The notes under the pieces were generated by a model that was not told the DNA's origin, made no database searches, and saw only the letters and a program-made list of their open reading frames with translations. Positions 61,669-64,000 of a stretch of 64,000 nucleotides of DNA are shown here, in pieces; the stretch's first letter is position 1; each line of letters begins with the position of its first letter. This DNA comes from Limnomonas spitsbergensis. Its lineage: Eukaryota; Chlorophyta; Chlorophyceae; Chlamydomonadales. The position numbers and the translations under genes are program-made. The DNA lies in NCBI GenBank assembly GCA_037349105.1, contig JAYJMM010000105.1, positions 124,001 to 188,000 of the forward strand. Direction: 5' to 3'.

Positions 61669-62006
61669 TGTGTGTGAAAGGTCGCTTGCAAGCTATAAAC
61701 TGTTAGTGGAATTGCGGGTACTGCCCTGTCACAAGAGGGCAGACACCTTGCAAATAGGGGCTCAAGCCCACGATTGCTTACGTCAGACAGGCCATCCAGT
61801 GTTGGTGACTCCAGATTGGCGTTTAGCACCAGATCTTCGACACTGAAGTCCAGCTTTAGGCGTAGCCGGTCGATGGACGAGGCCGCTCTAAGCAGGCGAG
61901 GGGGGCCTAAATCAGGATTAGGCGTCATGACCGTCTCCGTTGCTGCTGAACCGACAGAAGTCGCAACTGCAGAAGCTGCAGCTGCTGAATGGTCGTTGCT
62001 GCTCAT
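59383..62006 (-). CDS. Unrecognised three-exon gene, Ser/Ala- and acid-rich protein
   Basis: On the minus strand I join exon 1 (62006-61782, donor GTAAGC), exon 2 (60496-60097, acceptor tgcag, donor GTAAGT) and exon 3 (from 59927 or 59906 to the TGA at 59383). Phases 0 and 1 match, giving 389 or 382 residues. The acceptor of exon 3 is uncertain: gcgaag has the better pyrimidine tract, gatgcag the better core. The protein starts MSSNDHSAAAASAVATS and has a more ordered stretch, SIDRLRLKLDFSVEDLVLNA. It then has basic, Ser-rich sequence, an acidic run SSSDYDDDDPLGLG, and a C-terminal half with AIAAMELEMTREKQ. No catalytic motif, signal peptide or membrane segment is visible. Intron 1 (1285 bases) carries minisatellites. 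Function unknown; the exon structure is an inference from splice signals. Confidence 0.55.
60566..60835 (+). repeat. 31-bp minisatellite in intron 1 of the minus-strand gene
   Basis: About nine units of GGGAGGGAGGTCAAAGGGTC plus ATGCATGGGAA, degenerating to the right. Forward ORFs over it are artefacts. Confidence 0.85.
61626..61668 (+). repeat. (TG)n dinucleotide repeat
   Basis: About 21 TG dinucleotides with a small GA interruption beyond, in intron 1 of the minus-strand gene. Confidence 0.95.
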
Positions 62007-64000
62007 GGATCACGAAAAGTGCGCACTCGACGATGTCCCAGCTTTCTGCCTTGCCCTCTCTCCCTCTCTCAGCGATGCACTTGGTCGCTCAAAAGTGGCT
62101 CAGCAAAAAGGGTCAGATGACGCATTTAGACAGCGGCCTGGCCAACAGAGCTGATTCGGCTGCGTTGGGTGCAGATCTTGCCGCCCCTACGTGCTTGAGG
62201 AGATGTGCGGTGCTGCAGCACGGCGTTTTGAAAAGTTGGTCTAGCCACGGAGGTTTGTATCTGTATACCGGTACCGGTACTGCAGGTGGAGAGGGTTGCG
62301 GTGCTCACGACGCAAAAGTTGCTGCTGTTGTTGATTCAGAAGACGACGGTGCGTGTATGCTTATTGACAAAAACAAATTATGTTCAGATGAATGCCCCTC
62401 AGGTTCACAAGCAGCACCGGAGGATTCAAATACCGTAGTCAGCCACGGGTGCCGCATGCGAGACTGCGAGGGTGCGAGAGTGGGGGTTTGGGTATGACCA
62501 GCGGGTATGGCCCTAGAAGTCCCGTTAGACGGGCACACCAGAATACCAAACCCACGTAGCGAATGAGCTGAGACCTTGGATTTTTAACCAAACGGTAATT
62601 CGAGGATCGGGCCACAGAGGTCGACGAGATCCCTGGGCGCGTTCACATATATTTCCGGGGTCCATCGATCGGTAGTACTACTGTATAGATTGACGTATAT
62701 ATTAAGGAGTTCGGCAGGACGCACAGTTTGGCTCCAATCCAGTCGTTGGGATCATTTGCGGCCCAAGTGTGGAACTAGGTAGGATCATTTTGCCCACTTT
62801 CTCGCCAGTTTCAGCTACTTGCAGGAATCCTTCAGCCACAGACGAGTTCGCAGCCAACTTCTGCTATCAGCACAACACGATCGTCGTGGCAGGCTTATCA
62901 GTGCTGCCGTGAACGCGAGAGAAATCGCTCAGGTATCTCGAGCTTGTACCAGAGCTCAGTCGAACTGATGACCGAGACTTTCCATTTTGCCAGTGGCCAG
63001 CATGGTTCCGCCTTGATCAAACATTTTGTTTAATCACACCCGTTTAATGATAACAACCGCGTAAACGAATGAGACTCGGATGCACGTAATCGACCTAGTT
63101 TGAGACTTTGAGTATGCGTAAACCCTGAACCGAGCCAGCGTGGCATGATCATTTCTCAACACTACCTCGGGAGGGAGGTCGTTTCTGAAATGATCCTAGA
63201 TGTACACAAAAGTACAACGACTAATTCAGATCATCTCAGGATTCTGTACATCGCCCACTTTTGGCTCGGATCACCCCCAATGTGAACGCGCCACTGGTCG
63301 AGATCCATATATACCCAGTATCCACACAACAAATAACGGGCGTTTTTTGTGTGGATATACACATGAAACCCCTGATGAAACCTGACCGTCTGAGCGGACA
63401 GGTAGGGGGCGGGGGGTCGGGAACGGGTGCGCATAATGTTGGAGGAATCCAGCCAATACGATTTTATCAAGCCGAGCCGAGCAAGTGAAAAACGTTTGCA
63501 TATCGAGTCAAGGGTTCGGGCATGTTGTGACTGTTGTTTGGGAAGTGGGTAGTGACAGCTCGGCAATCACATACGAATTGCATGTCGAGCAATCGAGCAT
63601 GAGCCAATGCGAGACGATATCACTTGTTGACCGATTCGACATGCTATCAGAGAACTGCGATGCTTCTTAGCACTATAAACGGCTTTACTACTCACGCGTC
63701 GGCTTAATGTAAGGAAATAGGTAAAGACCACGACGGGCCTGTCCCGCAAGGCCGCAATACCCGAGTGACTGAAAGGAACGAAAAGGGATAGGGTTTGGGT
63801 TTTCAGTTGGTTTCACAGGGACATCGGTCACCAACCGCCAAAGTGGCCGCATTTTTGAAAGGCTCGTTCTTCGCGGTCGCCTCAGTGTTTCGAGTCATAT
63901 TTTGTTCCACTGGCGTATCTCGTGCTTCCCTACCTTATGACAGTGCACTGCAACGGAGATGCGCGGAGTGGATCGAACAAGCCGTACTTTTCTGGGCATG
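62007..64000. other. Upstream region of the minus-strand gene, no gene supported
   Basis: No reading frame here has convincing composition or splice partners. A palindromic taccggtaccggta lies at 62266-62279. tatatattaagg near 62696 resembles the start of the Helitron units but nothing else matches. An 11-base inverted repeat lies at 63319-63357. Confidence 0.45.

Noticed and set aside
61774..62497. Forward ORFs of 126 and 185 residues over the start of the minus-strand gene
   Set aside because: Composition is poorer than the minus-strand reading and there are no consistent splice partners on the plus strand.
62690..62712. Second Helitron start near 62696
   Set aside because: Only tatatattaagg is shared with the Helitron 5' end; it may simply be a TATA-like stretch.

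Overview
The window reads as nuclear DNA of a eukaryote that builds cilia, most likely a chlorophyte green alga. The main gene is a 30-exon intraflagellar-transport gene with GT..AG introns (acceptors mostly gcag/ccag). A TGTAA motif (the usual chlorophyte polyadenylation signal) follows its stop, and the introns are full of G-rich and CTGTTG minisatellites. The species cannot be fixed from sequence alone.

Layout. (1) 1-7142: the 3' part of an apparently autonomous Helitron. Ten exons splice in frame into one Rep-helicase (HUH endonuclease plus Pif1-type helicase) reading frame that is open to the left edge. (2) 7143-14589: two further Helitron units of 3.7 kb, joined head to tail directly to the first with no host DNA between them. 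They share about 37 terminal bases with the autonomous element, and each holds a nested partial duplication. (3) 14591-39.1 kb: three tandem, nearly identical copies of a roughly 8.5-kb segment. Each begins with the 5' flank and first five exons of IFT122. Copies 1 and 2 run through a CTGTTG array into the last three exons of a different, unidentified gene (gene X). Copy 3 runs through a much longer CTGTTG array into exons 6-30 of IFT122. (4) 33113-56387: the complete IFT122 gene, 30 exons with every splice phase matching, 1246 residues. (5) 56.4-59.4 kb: intergenic. (6) 62006-59383 on the minus strand: an unrecognised three-exon gene rich in Ser, Ala and acidic residues. (7) 62.0-64.0 kb: intergenic.

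Interpretation. The simplest history is an ancestral order gene X - IFT122, with a CTGTTG array in a gene X intron and another in IFT122 intron 5. Unequal exchange between the arrays would amplify the segment between them (gene X 3' end + IFT122 5' end), leaving one complete IFT122 at the right end and two promoter-plus-five-exon fragments to its left. A Helitron concatemer lies in the gene X/IFT122 spacer of the leftmost copy; the same spacer in the other two copies is uninterrupted and gives a paralogous empty site. Copy identity is so high that an assembly artefact must be excluded. I found no convincing new defence or metabolic system. The notable signals are the intact Helitron with its concatemer, the array-mediated triplication, and the ninefold reiteration of an IFT122 exon end with its splice donor.
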